Shown: piece after piece, positions 11,091 to 23,575 of the stretch
How positions within the stretch are numbered: the first letter of the stretch is position 1
How the letters are laid out: each line of letters opens with the position of its first letter
Origin: Mantis religiosa
Lineage: Eukaryota; Arthropoda; Insecta; Mantodea; Mantidae
Direction of reading: 5' to 3'
Length of the DNA stretch: 64,000 bases
Assembly: GCA_030765055.1 (NCBI GenBank)
Contig: CM060953.1
Coordinates: forward strand, 185,450,768-185,514,767
Translations under genes and position numbers: made by a program
The notes under the pieces: model-generated
Database searches by the model: none
What the model saw: only the letters and a program-made list of their open reading frames with translations
Told to the model about the DNA's origin: nothing

Positions 11091-14000
11091 GACGTGCTCC
11101 AACGTTAAGTTATATCGGACGATTAATGAAATGATGTTCAAATGAGTACAGAGTACATGGAGCTTAGAGTTACCAGACATTCATCTTTCAGGATAAGGTT
11201 AACCTCTAACGCTAAGTCATATCGGACGATGAATGAAATGATGTACAAAAGAGTACAGGATACATAGAGCCTAGAGTTACCAACATTCATCTTTCAGGAT
11301 AAGAGAAAACCTCCAATGTTAAGTCATTGGACGATGAATTAAGTGATATTTAAATGAGTACGGGGTGCACAGAGCTTAGAGTTACCAGACATTCATCTTT
11401 CAAGATAACGGAAAACCTCCAAGATTAAGTCATATCGGAAAATGAATGAAATGATGTTCAAATGAGTACAAGTTACATAGCACTTAGTGTTACCAGACAT
11501 TCATCTTTCAGGATAAGGGAAAACCTACAACGTTAAGTAATATCGGACGATGAATGAAATGATGTTCAAATGAGTACAGGGTACATAAAGCTTAGAGTTA
11601 CCAGACATTCATCTTTCAGGATAAGGGAAAACCTACAACGTTAAGTAATATCGGACGATGAATGAAATTATGTTGATATGAACTCAGGGTACATAGAGCT
11701 TAGAGTTAGCAGACATTCATCTTTCAGGATAAGGGAAAACCTCCAACGTTAAGTCATATCGGACGATGAATGAAGTGATGTTGATATAAGTACAGGGTAC
11801 ATAAAGCTTAGAGTTACCAGACATTCATCTTTCAGGATAAGGGAAAACCTCCAACGTTAAGTCATATCGGACGATGAATGAAATGATGTTGATATGAACT
11901 CAGGGTACATAGAGCTTAGAGTTAGCAGACATTCATCTTTCAGGATAAGGGAAAACCTCCAACGTTAAGTCATATCGGACGATGAATGAAGTGATGTTGA
12001 TATGAACTCAGGGTACATAGAGCTTAGAGTTACCAGACATTCATCTTTCAGCATAAGGGAAAACCTTCAACGTTAAGTCATATCTGACGATGAATGAAAT
12101 GATGTTGAAATAAGTACAGGGTACATAGAGCTTAGAGTTACCAGACATTCATCTTTCAGGATAAGGGAAAACCTACAACGTTAAGTAATATCGGACGATG
12201 AATGAAATTATGTTGATATGAACTCAGGGTACATAGAGCTTAGAGTTACCAGACATTCATCTTTCAGGATTAGAGAAAACCTCCAACGTTAAGTCACATT
12301 AGGACGATGAATGAAATGATGCACAAATGAGTACAGGGTACATAGAGCTTAGAGTTATCAGACATTCATCTTTCAGTATAAGGGAAAACCTCCAACGTTA
12401 AGTCATATCGGACGATGAATGAAATGATGTTCAAATGAGTACAGGGTACATAGAGCTTAGAGTTATCAGACATTCATCTTTCAGTATAAGGGAAAACCTC
12501 CAACGTTAAGTCATATCGGACGATGAATGAAATGATGTTCAAATAAGTACAGGGTACATAGAGCTTAGAGTTACCAGACATTCATCTTTCAGGATAAGGG
12601 AAAACCTACAACGTTAAGTAATATCGGACGATGAATGAAATGATGTTCAAATGAGTACAGGGTACATAGAGCTTAGAGTTACCAGACATTCATCTTTCAG
12701 TATAAGGGAAAACCTCCAACGTTAAGTCATATCGGACGATGAATGAAATGATGTTCAAATGAGTACAGGGTACATAGAGCTTAGAGTTACCAGACATTCA
12801 TCTTTCAGGATAAGGGAAAACCTCAAACGTTAAGTCATATCGGACGATGAATGAAATGATGTTCAAATGAGTACAGGGTACATAGAGCTTAGAGTTATCA
12901 GACATTCATCTTTCAGTATAAGGGAAAACCTCCAACGTTAAGTCATATCGGACGATGAATGAAATGATGTTCAAATGAGTACAGGGTACATAGAGCTTAG
13001 AGTTACCAGACATTCATCTTTCAGGATAAGAGAAAACCTCCAACGTTAAGTCATATCGGACGATGAATGAAATGATGTTCAAATGAGTACAGGGTACATA
13101 GAGCTTAGAGTTATCAGACATTCATCTTTCAGTATAAGGGAAAACCTCCAACGTTAAGTCATATCGGACGATGAATGAAATGATGTTCAAATGAGTACAG
13201 GGTACATAGAGCTTAGAGTTACCAGACATTCATCTTTCAGGATAAGGGAAAACCTCAAACGTTAAGTCATATCGGACGATGAATGAAATGATGTTCAAAT
13301 GAGTACAGGGTACATAGAGCTTAGAGTTATCAGACATTCATCTTTCAGTATAAGGGAAAACCTCCAACGTTAAGTCATATCGGACGATGAATGAAATGAT
13401 GTTCAAATGAGTACAGGGTACATAGAGCTTAGAGTTACCAGACATTCATCTTTCAGGATAAGAGAAAACCTCCAACGTTAAGTCATATCGGACGATGAAT
13501 GAAATGATGTTCAAATGAGTACAGGGTACATAGAGCTTAGAGTTATCAGACATTCATCTTTCAGTATAAGGGAAAACCTCCAACGTTAAGTCATATCGGA
13601 CGATGAATGAAATGATGTTCAAATGAGTACAGGGTACATAGAGCTTAGAGTTACCAGACATTCATCTTTCAGGATAAGGGAAAACCTCAAACGTTAAGTC
13701 ATATCGGACGATGAATGAAATGATGTTCAAATGAGTACAGGGTACATAGAGCTTAGAGTTATCAGACATTCATCTTTCAGTATAAGGGAAAACCTCCAAC
13801 GTTAAGTCATATCGGACGATGAATGAAATGATGTTCAAATGAGTACAGGGTACATAGAGCTTAGAGTTACCAGACATTCATCTTTCAGGATAAGAGAAAA
13901 CCTCCAACGTTAAGTCATATCGGACGATGAATGAAATGATGTTCAAATGAGTACAGGGTACATAGAGCTTAGAGTTATCAGACATTCATCTTTCAGTATA

Positions 14001-14560
14001 AGGGAAAACCTCCAACGTTAAGTCATATCGGACGATGAATGAAATGATGTTCAAATGAGTACAGGGTACATAGAGCTTAGAGTTACCAGACATTCATCTT
14101 TCAGGATAAGGGAAAACCTCAAACGTTAAGTCATATCGGACGATGAATGAAATGATGTTCAAATGAGTACAGGGTACATAGAGCTTAGAGTTATCAGACA
14201 TTCATCTTTCAGTATAAGGGAAAACCTCCAACGTTAAGTCATATCGGACGATGAATGAAATGATGTTCAAATGAGTACAGGGTACATAGAGCTTAGAGTT
14301 ACCAGACATTCATCTTTCAGGATAAGAGAAAACCTCCAACGTTAAGTCATATCGGACGATGAATGAAATGATGTTCAAATGAGTACAGGGTACATAGAGC
14401 TTAGAGTTATCAGACATTCATCTTTCAGTATAAGGGAAAACCTCCAACGTTAAGTCATATCGGACGATGAATGCAATGATGTACAAATGAGTGCAGGGTA
14501 TATATAGAGCTTAGAATTACCAGACATTCAGCTTTCAGAAAAAGGGAACACTCCGTTAAA
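11091..14560 (-). repeat. Satellite of about 32 x 108-bp monomers derived from SINE A tail
   Basis: A tandem array of a 108-bp monomer. On the minus strand each monomer reads as the SINE A 3' body: CTTATCCTGAAAGATGAATG, then GGTAACTCTAAGCTC, then CATCGTCCGATATGACTTAA. Spacing between successive CAACGTTAAG landmarks is exactly 108 from about 12 kb onwards (for example 13907, 14015, 14123). The left (11.1-12.3 kb) monomers are more diverged, with indels and alternative variants (GATATGAACTC). The right portion is very homogeneous. The array ends directly in a SINE A head in the same orientation (14561-14640), so it is one SINE with a massively expanded tail. Confidence 0.97.
12740..14475 (-). 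repeat. Higher-order repeat: 432-bp, 4-monomer unit x 4
   Basis: Within the satellite, monomer variants alternate in fixed order. A has TTACCAG, CAGGATAAGGG and CCTCAAACG. B has TTATCAG and CAGTATAAGGG. C has TTACCAG and CAGGATAAGAG. The order A-B-C-B recurs. The diagnostic CCTCAAACG of variant A starts at 12821, 13253, 13685 and 14117, exactly 432 bp (4 x 108) apart each time. This is higher-order organisation, as in centromeric satellites, implying recent amplification of the tetramer as a block. Confidence 0.93.
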
Positions 14561-14640
14561 CTTTATCCAGATAACTTACCCTAAGCGAGATTCCAACTAG
14601 GAACTCTTGAACGTGAGGCGGATACGCTATTACCTATGCT
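14561..14640 (-). repeat. SINE A head terminating the satellite
   Basis: On the minus strand this reads as the SINE A tRNA-like head: the A-box region, then CCTCACGTTCAAGAG and a B-box-like TTGGAATCTCG, leading into the GGATAAAG body. It shows that the adjacent satellite has the orientation and content of this SINE's 3' part. Confidence 0.85.
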
Positions 14641-15048
14641 AAAATTTCCTGTTGGCATCAAGTCCTTTCATCTTTTTCAGGGTTGAAGGATCTTGCGACG
14701 CGTTCCTTATTTTAAGGCTGGGCGGTGACAAATTGCTTCCTGGACTCCGGACGGACCTGCCTTCTGGAGCCACAGCCCTGGGCTCTACTGCTTGAGGTTT
14801 ATGGACAGGAAGATCGGTATTGGATGCTTCAAATTGTAATTGCCTAGCTTACGGACACCTTTCCCGAGTCTGATCGCCCTTGTGGTCTCTCCATCATCCC
14901 TCCCTCCCAGAATTCGCGTTAAAACACAAACGCCCAAACTTGCCTAATCTGTCCTTCGTGATATGTACCTCCTCCTATTTCTTACCATAAGGGGATTATC
15001 GACACAATGTTCAAGCTGAAATCACAATATAACAAAGAAAAAAAGATA
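14641..15048. other. Unassigned sequence
   Basis: Moderately GC-rich in the middle (14700-14900) with no motif I can identify. Confidence 0.45.
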
Positions 15049-15050
15049 TA

Positions 15051-16372
15051 CGATGGTGGGTCAAAAAGTAATGCCTCGTATTTTTTCCCCTTAAATAAGT
15101 AAGTTATGTGAAAACTTTGAATTTGGTGCAATTCTTCAAACCTTCTTCTCCAATCTCCTGCAGTAGTAACTTCCTAAGTCAACAGGTGGCAGCACTGCAT
15201 CCTCTTGCAAAATGGCTGACATCGACATTCGTATTAGACAGCGTTCTGTGATTGAATTTTTGACTGCGGAAGGTGAAACGCCAATTCGCATTCTCGAAAG
15301 GCTAAAACGTGTGTGTGTGGTGATGCAACGGTGGATGTCGGCACTGTTAGACGATCGGTTCGTCGCTGTAACGAAGCTGAAGGGCAAACACCATTGGCAG
15401 ATGAAATGCGAAGCGGCAGGCCAGTGACTGCAGTGACTCCAAGCAACATTCAGCGAGTCGATTACATCATTAGTGGTGATCGCCGGGTAACAACAGGTGA
15501 ATTGTGTCGCATTACCTCCCTCAGTAAAGGCAGTGTGATGACGATTATTCAACAACTGGGTTACTCAAAAGTTTGTTCACGTTGGGTACCAAGAATGTTA
15601 ACCACCCAAAACAAAGAAAGAAGGAAAACAATAGCCTCCGAACACTTGAAGTGCTTCAATTTGGAGGGAGAGAAGTTTCTGGAAAAGTTTTTTACTGGAG
15701 ACAAAACGTGGTTTCATTTTCTTGAACTTGAATCAAAGAGGCAGTCAATGGAATGGCATCACACTAAGTCACCAAAGGGGGGGGGGGGGAAACCTCAGCA
15801 GTCGGCAGGGAAAGTTATGGCGACAGTGTTTTGGGATGCAGAGGGTGTGCTTATGATTGAATTTTTGGAGCTGGGATGCACAATAAATTCTTTCCAATAC
15901 TTCAGAACTCTTAAAACCTGGAAGCACGTCTTCGCCGAGTTCGCCCAACAAAAACTATGGCGGATGTTCTTCTTTTGCATGAAAATGCAAGACCACACAC
16001 CAGCCGTTACACCACTGCAGAAATTCAGAAATTGGGATGGCAAGTCTTACCTCACTGACCTGGCACCATCAGACTTCCATCTGTCCGGGCTACTAAAGGA
16101 AGCTCATCGTGGGATTCATTTTGAAGATGAGGAGGCTGTGAAAACGTCCGTGCGTCAATGACTTAGGAAGCAAGACCCTGTGTTTTACCACACTGGAATA
16201 CATGCCCTAGTTAAAAGGTGAACCAAAATTGTGGAAAAGGACGCAGATTATATTGAATAGTGACAAATTAATCGTGAATGTTGTAGTTTTCAAGCTATGT
16301 AAACTGGATTCAATTTTCTTGGCAATTAAAAGAGAAAAAAAGTAAGAGGTTTTACTTTTTGACATACCCTTG
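15051..16372 (+). mobile_element. mariner transposon copy 3 (second mariner family)
   Basis: A 1322-bp element between TA dinucleotides (15049-15050 and 16373-16374). The imperfect inverted ends share the core GTCAAAAAGTAA (left, about 15059) and, inverted, TTACTTTTTGAC (right, about 16351-16362). The internal transposase relic and length confirm mariner. Termini and protein differ clearly from copies 1 and 2. Confidence 0.9.
15212..16260 (+). pseudogene. mariner transposase pseudogene, copy 3
   Basis: The start MADIDIRIRQRSVIEFLTAE at 15212 gives the N-terminal DNA-binding part. A frameshift at about 15300-15313 moves the reading to the frame running to 16161. This contains GRPVTAVTPSNIQRVDYIIS, CSRWVPRML (linker motif), TGDKTWFHF (first Asp kept, the usual following Glu is Lys) and MATVFWDAEGVLMIEF. 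A second shift near 15960-15985 hides the HENARPHT-like second catalytic box (Asp changed to Glu). LTDLAPSDFH retains the third Asp, and the last coding similarity ends with a stop at about 16260. A run of G at 15778-15789 interrupts the linker. Clearly inactive. Confidence 0.9.
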
Positions 16373-16408
16373 TATATATATTCTTTCTATTAAAAGAATC
16401 TAATTGCA

Positions 16409-16585
16409 GATAGAGTCAACCTGAAAAATTCAATGCCGTGGCCGAGATTTGAACCACGGATCTCGCTGTTTCCGTCCGATCGCTCTTAACGTTTGAGCTA
16501 CCATGGCCATCGTGCCGTCATGACATGAAATTCTCCAACTGACTCCAATGTTTTCTCGGTAAACCCCTAGGGGTCCTCTTACTCT
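16409..16585 (-). repeat. SINE family B copy
   Basis: Minus-strand copy of the second tRNA-derived family. It has the head GGCCATGGTAGCTCAAACG, a B-box region TGGTTCAAATCTCGG and the 3' GAATTTTTCAGGTTGACTCT. The upstream segment GAGTCAGTTGGAGAATTT is shared with all other B copies. Confidence 0.85.
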
Positions 16586-17819
16586 AGATACACACATTTT
16601 GCGGTGATTTAGTATTGTAAGTAGACTTTATGTATTCAAAACCGTAGAGTATAATTAGCTAGTATGGAGGAACGATTAGTTTCTATCAGTTAACTTGATT
16701 CTAATCTAATTTTCTGCTAGAACAACTTGTCGTTTGAAATCTAGCTACCTGAAATAACCTATACAGTTAATTTACTACGTTGGATAATCCCGTATTTTCT
16801 CTCCTGCCAATGCACAAGTCGATCTTCACATGTTTTGATGTTAAAAATGGGGCCATTTGTCAGATTCTACTAGAGAGAACGTACAGTCTAAATTGGGTTC
16901 CTTGGGATTTTCTTTATCCTTTAAAGGGAATTAATTTTGTTAACCATTTAACTGATTAATGAGCTTCCTTGACGTCACTTTAGCTATACTAAACGTCCAT
17001 TTTTCTTCGATATTTCGTGGCACGGGGCTTGTGAAGAAGGAAAAGACAGAGAAAGTGTTCAGATCGTCTGATTTTCATGCGTCATTGAAGCGAATGCTGA
17101 TTTCTTCCGCTTGAAGTCTTCGAACTACAGGAAGGACTTGACGGGATGTCGGCAGATAATGTGATTTTTATAAGGAAACGGAACTTCGAGAATTGGACGG
17201 CGCCGTGTCTTAAAGGGCGTTTTGTACTCCAACCAAAAATATATCTCGAGATTCCCTGAACTCAAAAAGACACTCTGACTATGTTTTTAAAAACAGTAGG
17301 ACAGCCTTACTCTTTCATGGAAATATAATAGTTTACGAGGTTAAAACATAATTTATATTAATATTACTAAGAGATAAAATTTTGAATAAATATTACTATA
17401 ATCTCTCGAATCATTCAACTGTTCAAGATAACACTTTCATCTTTGAAAACAGTCATGGGACTACATAATACCATCTAATGTATTTCTTAAATTTCTAAAA
17501 CACTAAAATATATTTAAAATACAAACACGCTGGTGTTATAAACAAAGTGCCTGAAAACAACATGTTTGTCTACCTTTTAGTTCAGAATGTCATGCAGGCA
17601 TTGTTCTCTATGCATGCAAAATAGAACAAATGACGGGGATGTTTCATTTCACGCATTATGTTTATAGTTGGTTATGATTTAGGAAGACAAAAGAGCATCG
17701 CGTCGGTTTATAATGCTACGATATACATGCTATACCAATGTCATAATGTTTTAACAGTCTTCTTGTAAGGAAGTTTTGCTTTATTTACTCTGTAATTCCG
17801 ATGTAACCAACTTCGTTAA
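16586..17819. other. Unassigned AT-rich DNA
   Basis: No gene recognised. It contains a perfect CRE octamer at 16970-16977, without other promoter elements that I trust. Confidence 0.5.
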
Positions 17820-17821
17820 TA

Positions 17822-17989
17822 CGAGGTGTGTTCAAGTTATAACTTCTATTTTTTTTTTCAGGACTGGGACCTGTCTGGTTTTCTCTTTTTAAATACACAC
17901 GGACTCTTTATGAATGCGTGACAGAGATGGCAGCACTGTACAGTGTATAGAATTCTAGTGGCAGTGACGAGAGCTAGGATTGTTTTTGA
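17822..17989 (+). mobile_element. Older mariner relic, 5' segment
   Basis: Begins after TA (17820-17821) with CGAGGTGTGTTCAAGTTATA, a typical mariner terminal repeat. It includes 5' UTR-like sequence with GAGATGGCAGCACTG. It is interrupted by mariner copy 2 at 17990-17991 and continues at 19298. Confidence 0.65.
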
Positions 17990-17991
17990 TA

Positions 17992-19295
17992 CGAGGCATG
18001 TTTTTTAAGTCAGTACCGTTTTGCGATTCCGCCGCCGCAGCGCTACGGTCGGCGTTCCGCGCATGCGCGCTGGTTACGTACATCTCTTGTCTACGCACTG
18101 ACGCCATTATAGTCTGATTCTTCATTGTATACGTTGCTTACTGAGTGTTTAAGATGCCTCAGATAATCGTGACTCCCGCCGATTGTGAAGTACGGACTGT
18201 TATACGATTTCTTAGTGCCAAAGGCGTAAAACCGATCGATATTCATCATGAGATCTGTGAAGTTTACGGACAAAACATTATGAGTAATGGAATGGTAAGG
18301 AAATGGGTGAGAGCATTTAAAGATGGCCGCACAAATGTGCAAGATAAAGAACGGATTGGGCGTCCTTCGGTCGGTACTGAAGATTTGGTGCAGAAAGTGG
18401 ACGAAAAGGTGAGAGAAAACAAACGCCTTACAATTTCATCATTGTGCGACTACTTTCCTCAATCTTCTCGTAGTGTTTTGTATCGCATTGTGACCGAGAA
18501 CTTGAAGTACCGGAAATTGTGTTCACGTTGGGTTCCGAAAATGTTGATGGATTTGCAGAAAACCCAAAGTTTAGGCAGTGCATTGACTTTCCTTCAGTGG
18601 TACCACAATGAAGGTGAAGATTTTTTAGACCAAATTGTTACTGTTAACGAAACATGGGTGGCCTACGTCACACCAGAATCGAAAAACCTATCCATGGAAT
18701 GGCGACATTCATCATCACCCACAAAAGTGTAGTGTAAGCAAACAATTTCTGCCCGGAAAATCATGTGCACAGCTTTTTTGGGACAGAGAAGGAGTATTGC
18801 TAGTGGAGTTTCTGCCTCGTAATGAGACAATCAATTCAGCGTCTTATTGTGAGACATTGAACAAAACGCGCCGTGCAATCCAGAACAAAAGACGTGGCAA
18901 GTTGAGTAAGGGTATCGTTTTGCTGCATGACAATGCCCGTCCACATGTGGTTAATCGGACCAAAGATCTCATCAAATCTTTTCAATGGGAAACTCTAGAT
19001 CATTCTCCATACAGCCCTGATCTGGCGCCCAGCGACTACCATTTGTTCCTGCACTTGAAGAAACACCTGGGCGGTCAGCGTCTTCAAGACGATAACGAAG
19101 TCAAAACAGTTGTGATACAGTGGTTGACACGTCAGGCGGCAGAATTTTATGAGGAGGGTATTCAAACCTGGTGCCACGTTATGACAAGTGCCTCAATATT
19201 CACGGAAATTATGTAGAAATAAAATTATTTGGATATCTATGCACGTCTTTTTTTAAATTCCAAAACGGTACTGACTTAAAAAAAAACATGCCTCG
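17992..19295 (+). mobile_element. mariner transposon copy 2 (same family as copy 1)
   Basis: A 1304-bp element with termini matching copy 1 (CGAGGCATGTTTTTTAAGTC); the right repeat has three extra A. TA duplications lie at 17990-17991 and 19296-19297. It has inserted into an older mariner whose halves lie on both sides. Confidence 0.95.
18154..19216 (+). pseudogene. mariner transposase pseudogene, copy 2
   Basis: The ATG at 18154 (MPQIIVTPADCEVRTVIRF) opens a 192-codon frame covering the helix-turn-helix, the linker CSRWVPKML and the first catalytic box. The Asp is replaced by Asn here (VNETW, AAC at 18646-18648). A TAG at about 18730 replaces a Lys codon, and a small frameshift follows. The remainder (about 18776-19216) has FWDREGVLLVEFLPRNETIN, HDNARPH and SPDLAPSDYH, with the second and third Asp intact (third: GAC 19034-19036). 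A one-base shift after EEGIQ scrambles the last residues. The rest aligns with copy 1 almost residue for residue. Confidence 0.93.
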
Positions 19296-19297
19296 TA

Positions 19298-19965
19298 CTT
19301 AATATGGTGACGTTTTCATTCTAAGAACAGCGTGTAATCATTTGTTTTATCCATTTTCGTGGTGGGACACCTATTGAAATTCATCGCCAGTTGATTGAGG
19401 CATAATGGGGACATAGATGTGTCTAATGTGCGTTTCTGGGTACGACAGTTCAATGAAGGCAGAACATCGCATGACAACAAACCAAGACAGTTGCAGAGAT
19501 CGCCTCCAAAATTGGCATTTCCGTGGGATCTGTGCACACAATTCTACATGAAGATCTAGAAATGCGAAAAGGGTCTTCCAGGTGGGTGCCATGAATGCTG
19601 ATGAATGATCACAAGTCTGCGCGCATGGCAAATTGTCAGGCGATGTTGACGGGTGATGACGGCATGAATGGAACTTACTTTCAATCGATTGTGACAATGG
19701 ATGAGATTTGGATGCCGCTTTTTAAACCCTGAAACAAAGCGCCAGTCAGCTCAAAGGAAAGTACACAGGCTCACCGCCACAAACAATATTTCGGGTGAGT
19801 GCCAGTGTTGACAAAATAATGGTGGGCCATCTTCTGGGACAGCACTGATGTAATCCTTACTCATTGAATTCACAGTTGTTTTACAGTCAAGAGGTACGTA
19901 AGTACTATGCAGCATTTCCATATTTTGGAAAACCGTTTTGGAGGTAGGGTAGAGAAGGCGATGTT
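19298..19965 (+). pseudogene. Older mariner relic, transposase remnant
   Basis: Continues the element split by copy 2. Readable blocks in shifting frames are FRGGTPIEIHRQLIEA, VSNVRFWVRQFNEGRTSHDN, VAEIASKIGISVGSVHTILH, GSSRWVP and VTMDEIW (first catalytic Asp). IFWDSTDVI and VKRYVSTMQHF-like sequence follow before homology fades near 19960. There are many stops and shifts, and no 3' terminal repeat was found. Confidence 0.75.
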
Positions 19966-22487
19966 CCACCGATTTTTCATACGTTATTTGGAATAGCTGA
20001 GACTATCCAAACTACAATTACAAAAGGTAAAGGCTGAGGATAAAACTTAAAAAAGATGTCATAAGCAATGGGGGAGGTATAACTGATCATTCCAGTTTTA
20101 AAAGCCACCTGCAAAGCTGGTACAGCAAATAGGTATGCACTCTGTATCGATTTCTGAGATACTAAAAACATTAGAAAAACATTAATAAATAAATAAATTA
20201 AAATTTTTAATAATAAGATAATATGAATTATAAAATATGAGGACATAAACTCTTTTTGCAGTTATGGAAATGGTAGAAACTTCGAAATTATAACCTTTTT
20301 CCTCTCTCACAAAGATTGCTTCAGCAGTTTTCCATACTCAAATGTCTCCACAAGATGCAATTTTTTAGAAACGTGTTTCAAAACTTTCTCGGATGTACAT
20401 TAATGAAATTATTCATATAGATTTTTAAAACAATGCTTTAATTTTGTGAAAGAAATATAAACATTGAAAAGTAAATATTATATATTGTACTAAAATTAAT
20501 AATATTTCTATAATAATTAGTGTTTGATATAACAATGTTATAATAGATCTCTTTGTAAATTTTGTACTTCAAAAAGTGAATTTAAGTAAAAATTTATAAA
20601 AATGCTACACTGGACATTTTTATTACAACAATGAATGTATACTTTAAAAATTAGAATTTAACTGACCATCAATAATGGACGAAACTGTCAATTTGGGCCT
20701 TGTTGCCAAAGTTTCAGGCTGTAACAAGGGATCTGTGTGATGTAATCAAATTGATAACATGTGGGGATTCAGCCAAAAGGTTCTGATGTTTCCAGAAAGG
20801 ACCATGTTCTAGTAATCATTGGAAGGGATTATTTCCTGGGATCAGGTTTTTTGTCAGACTTGCTAATTAAAGCTTCACTGGCGAGCAGTTTAACCAACGT
20901 CGAGGCTGACTCTGGTAATATATTTCCTGACGAGAAGAACACGCTCTAGGCCAATAAACGGCGTAGCATTAGCCCCAGCTTTGGCCTGTACTGCTACTTC
21001 TTAGTCACAAGAAGAGTAATTCTAGTTAATTCTATCTGCTTTAGGAAATAAGAAGCCTATGGCGCCTTAAATCTAATAGTTTTAGGTTATGTATGCAATG
21101 ACAGCTGGTTTACACTGCCAAAACGGGGAAAGGAACGCATGATATATGGGAAACCACACCACAATTCACCTACTGATCATAGAGAATATGGAAGAAGCTC
21201 TAGGTCAGTCAGTACTTCGATACAAGTGAAGCGAAGGGTTTCAAGAAAATTCCACCACTCATACTAAAAATTGATGCAAAAGTGTAAAATGTAAGAAATG
21301 ACAAATTTTGTTTTTGCCTAATTAAATAGAGTAATCGTGTACTTCAATTACCTAACACATTTAATGTCATCCAACCCTTTAAAATAGTGCTATATGACTA
21401 TTTAAATGGGTCACTGTAATTGGGCACAGTCTTTATGTAACCTATGTTGGTGACTTTCTCGCGTTTTTAATTTTCAGCGGTATTCAGAATATAAATTGCT
21501 CCACATGATGCAGCTTTCAAACTAGAAACTGGAAAATTTTTATGCCTGAATAAAAACAGTAACGAAGAAAGTTGATGAGATGATTTTTTTTATAATGTCA
21601 CCAATGTTTATGCAATTAAATAAAAAAGCACACATTTCATAAACAAACATAAAACATTAATAAAAGGAGAATTGAATAATTTTTTTATCCTAAAATCAAG
21701 GGCCAGATTAAAATTTCATCTCATAAATTTACCAATAATCTATTTATGAGCATAACCACAAAGTATCATTTTTCTGAAACCAAAATTGCATCATGTGGAA
21801 CAGTTTAGTTAAATGACAATAAAACACTATAAATATATTAATATCACAAGAACTATTTGGGACAAAGATCTGAAAATGGCACTGTGAACTATTCCTATTA
21901 CTAAAATAATTGTGTTAAAGTTTCAAGTTAATCCAATCAAAATTGTAGATTTTAGGATTTTCACAGGTGGCTATCCTTGAACATACTTAATTTTCTCAAA
22001 ATGATCCTAAACATTTTGACAGATCTTAAAATATTTATACGTCAAAACGTAAATCTTGAATTTTCGGGGCGCGGGATATGAAATGCTTCTTAATGGGAAG
22101 GAGTTTTGTAAACATTTTTATAACTGTTAAACCTCGAAAAACACAAACATTCTCATTTGAAATTCTACAGATAAGATACATGTTCGGTTACGTCCTATTT
22201 CCTGGAGATAAGTGAAGAACACAAGTTTTGTAAATGTCACTGTTATGATAATGCCTAAGTGGAACCAAGAACTGACAAGCGATAACAGTAACACCCTGCC
22301 TAAAAAGTAAACACTTACTACACTTGTCAAATAATTACGCAAGTTTGAACATGCTGTAATTATTACTGACTGGTATAAGACGTTCTTATTATTTAAAAAC
22401 AAATTTATACCACACTTGGGAGCCATATATTGTAAACGGTTTCTTTTCTAGTATTTCCGATTAAACAGATTAATGACACCTAATTTC
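19966..22487. other. Unassigned AT-rich DNA
   Basis: About 2.5 kb without recognisable genes. Two similar phrases (CTCCACATGATGCAGCTTTC near 21498 and, inverted, CATCATGTGGAACAG near 21790) hint at an old inverted repeat, but I could not define an element. Confidence 0.4.
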
Positions 22488-23110
<623 letters not shown>

Positions 23111-23366
23111 GCCACGCCGTGGCTGAGTGGTTAGACCGCTTGGCTCTCACCTAGGCGGCCCGGGCGATCGCAAAGTGGGATGTGGTGGACAACATGGCGC
23201 TGGGGAGAGTATTCCTCCGGGTCCTCCGGTTTCCCCTACCATCATTCCACCAATTACTACATCATTCATTCATCCCAGGCGTTGGGCCGACCCATTAACC
23301 CTGGTATGTCAGGTCAAAAAGATTCGACTCCCTTGGTGAGGAAGGGAGACATAAAAAATAATAATG
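23111..23366 (+). repeat. SINE family D (tRNA-Ser/Leu-like head)
   Basis: Begins GCCACGCCGTGGCTGAGTGG, with an A-box TGGCTGAGTGG like class II tRNAs, followed by ACCGCTTGGCTCTCACC. The B box is degraded. The body ends GAGGAAGGGAGACATAAAAA and AATAATAATG, a short AAT tail, so the long microsatellite upstream may be the expanded tail of a previous copy. Confidence 0.6.
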
Positions 23367-23575
23367 CCCGCCTCTGTGGCGTAAGTGGTAGCATGTGCGC
23401 CTCACATTCAAGAGTCCCGTATTAAAATTTCCGTCAGGGTGAGTTATTTGGATAATGTTTTTCCAGGATTTTCCTTTATCTGGAAAGATAAATAAATGTC
23501 AAGGCTGTAAGGACCCTGGGCTCATCTCAGCCGTTTCATTCATCCTTCGATATGACTAAATTAGTAAAAGGTTGT
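23367..23575 (+). repeat. SINE family A copy
   Basis: The head GCCCGCCTCTGTGGCGTAAG with GCCTCACATTCAAGAG, a decayed B box, and the body (GGTGAGTTATTTGGATAATG) and tail (TTCATCCTTCGATATGACTA) are recognisable but diverged. It sits immediately behind SINE D. Confidence 0.8.

Noticed and set aside
11091..14560. CRISPR-like regular repeats
   Set aside because: Units are directly adjacent with no unique spacers, are 108 bp long and match a SINE tail; the setting is a eukaryotic genome.
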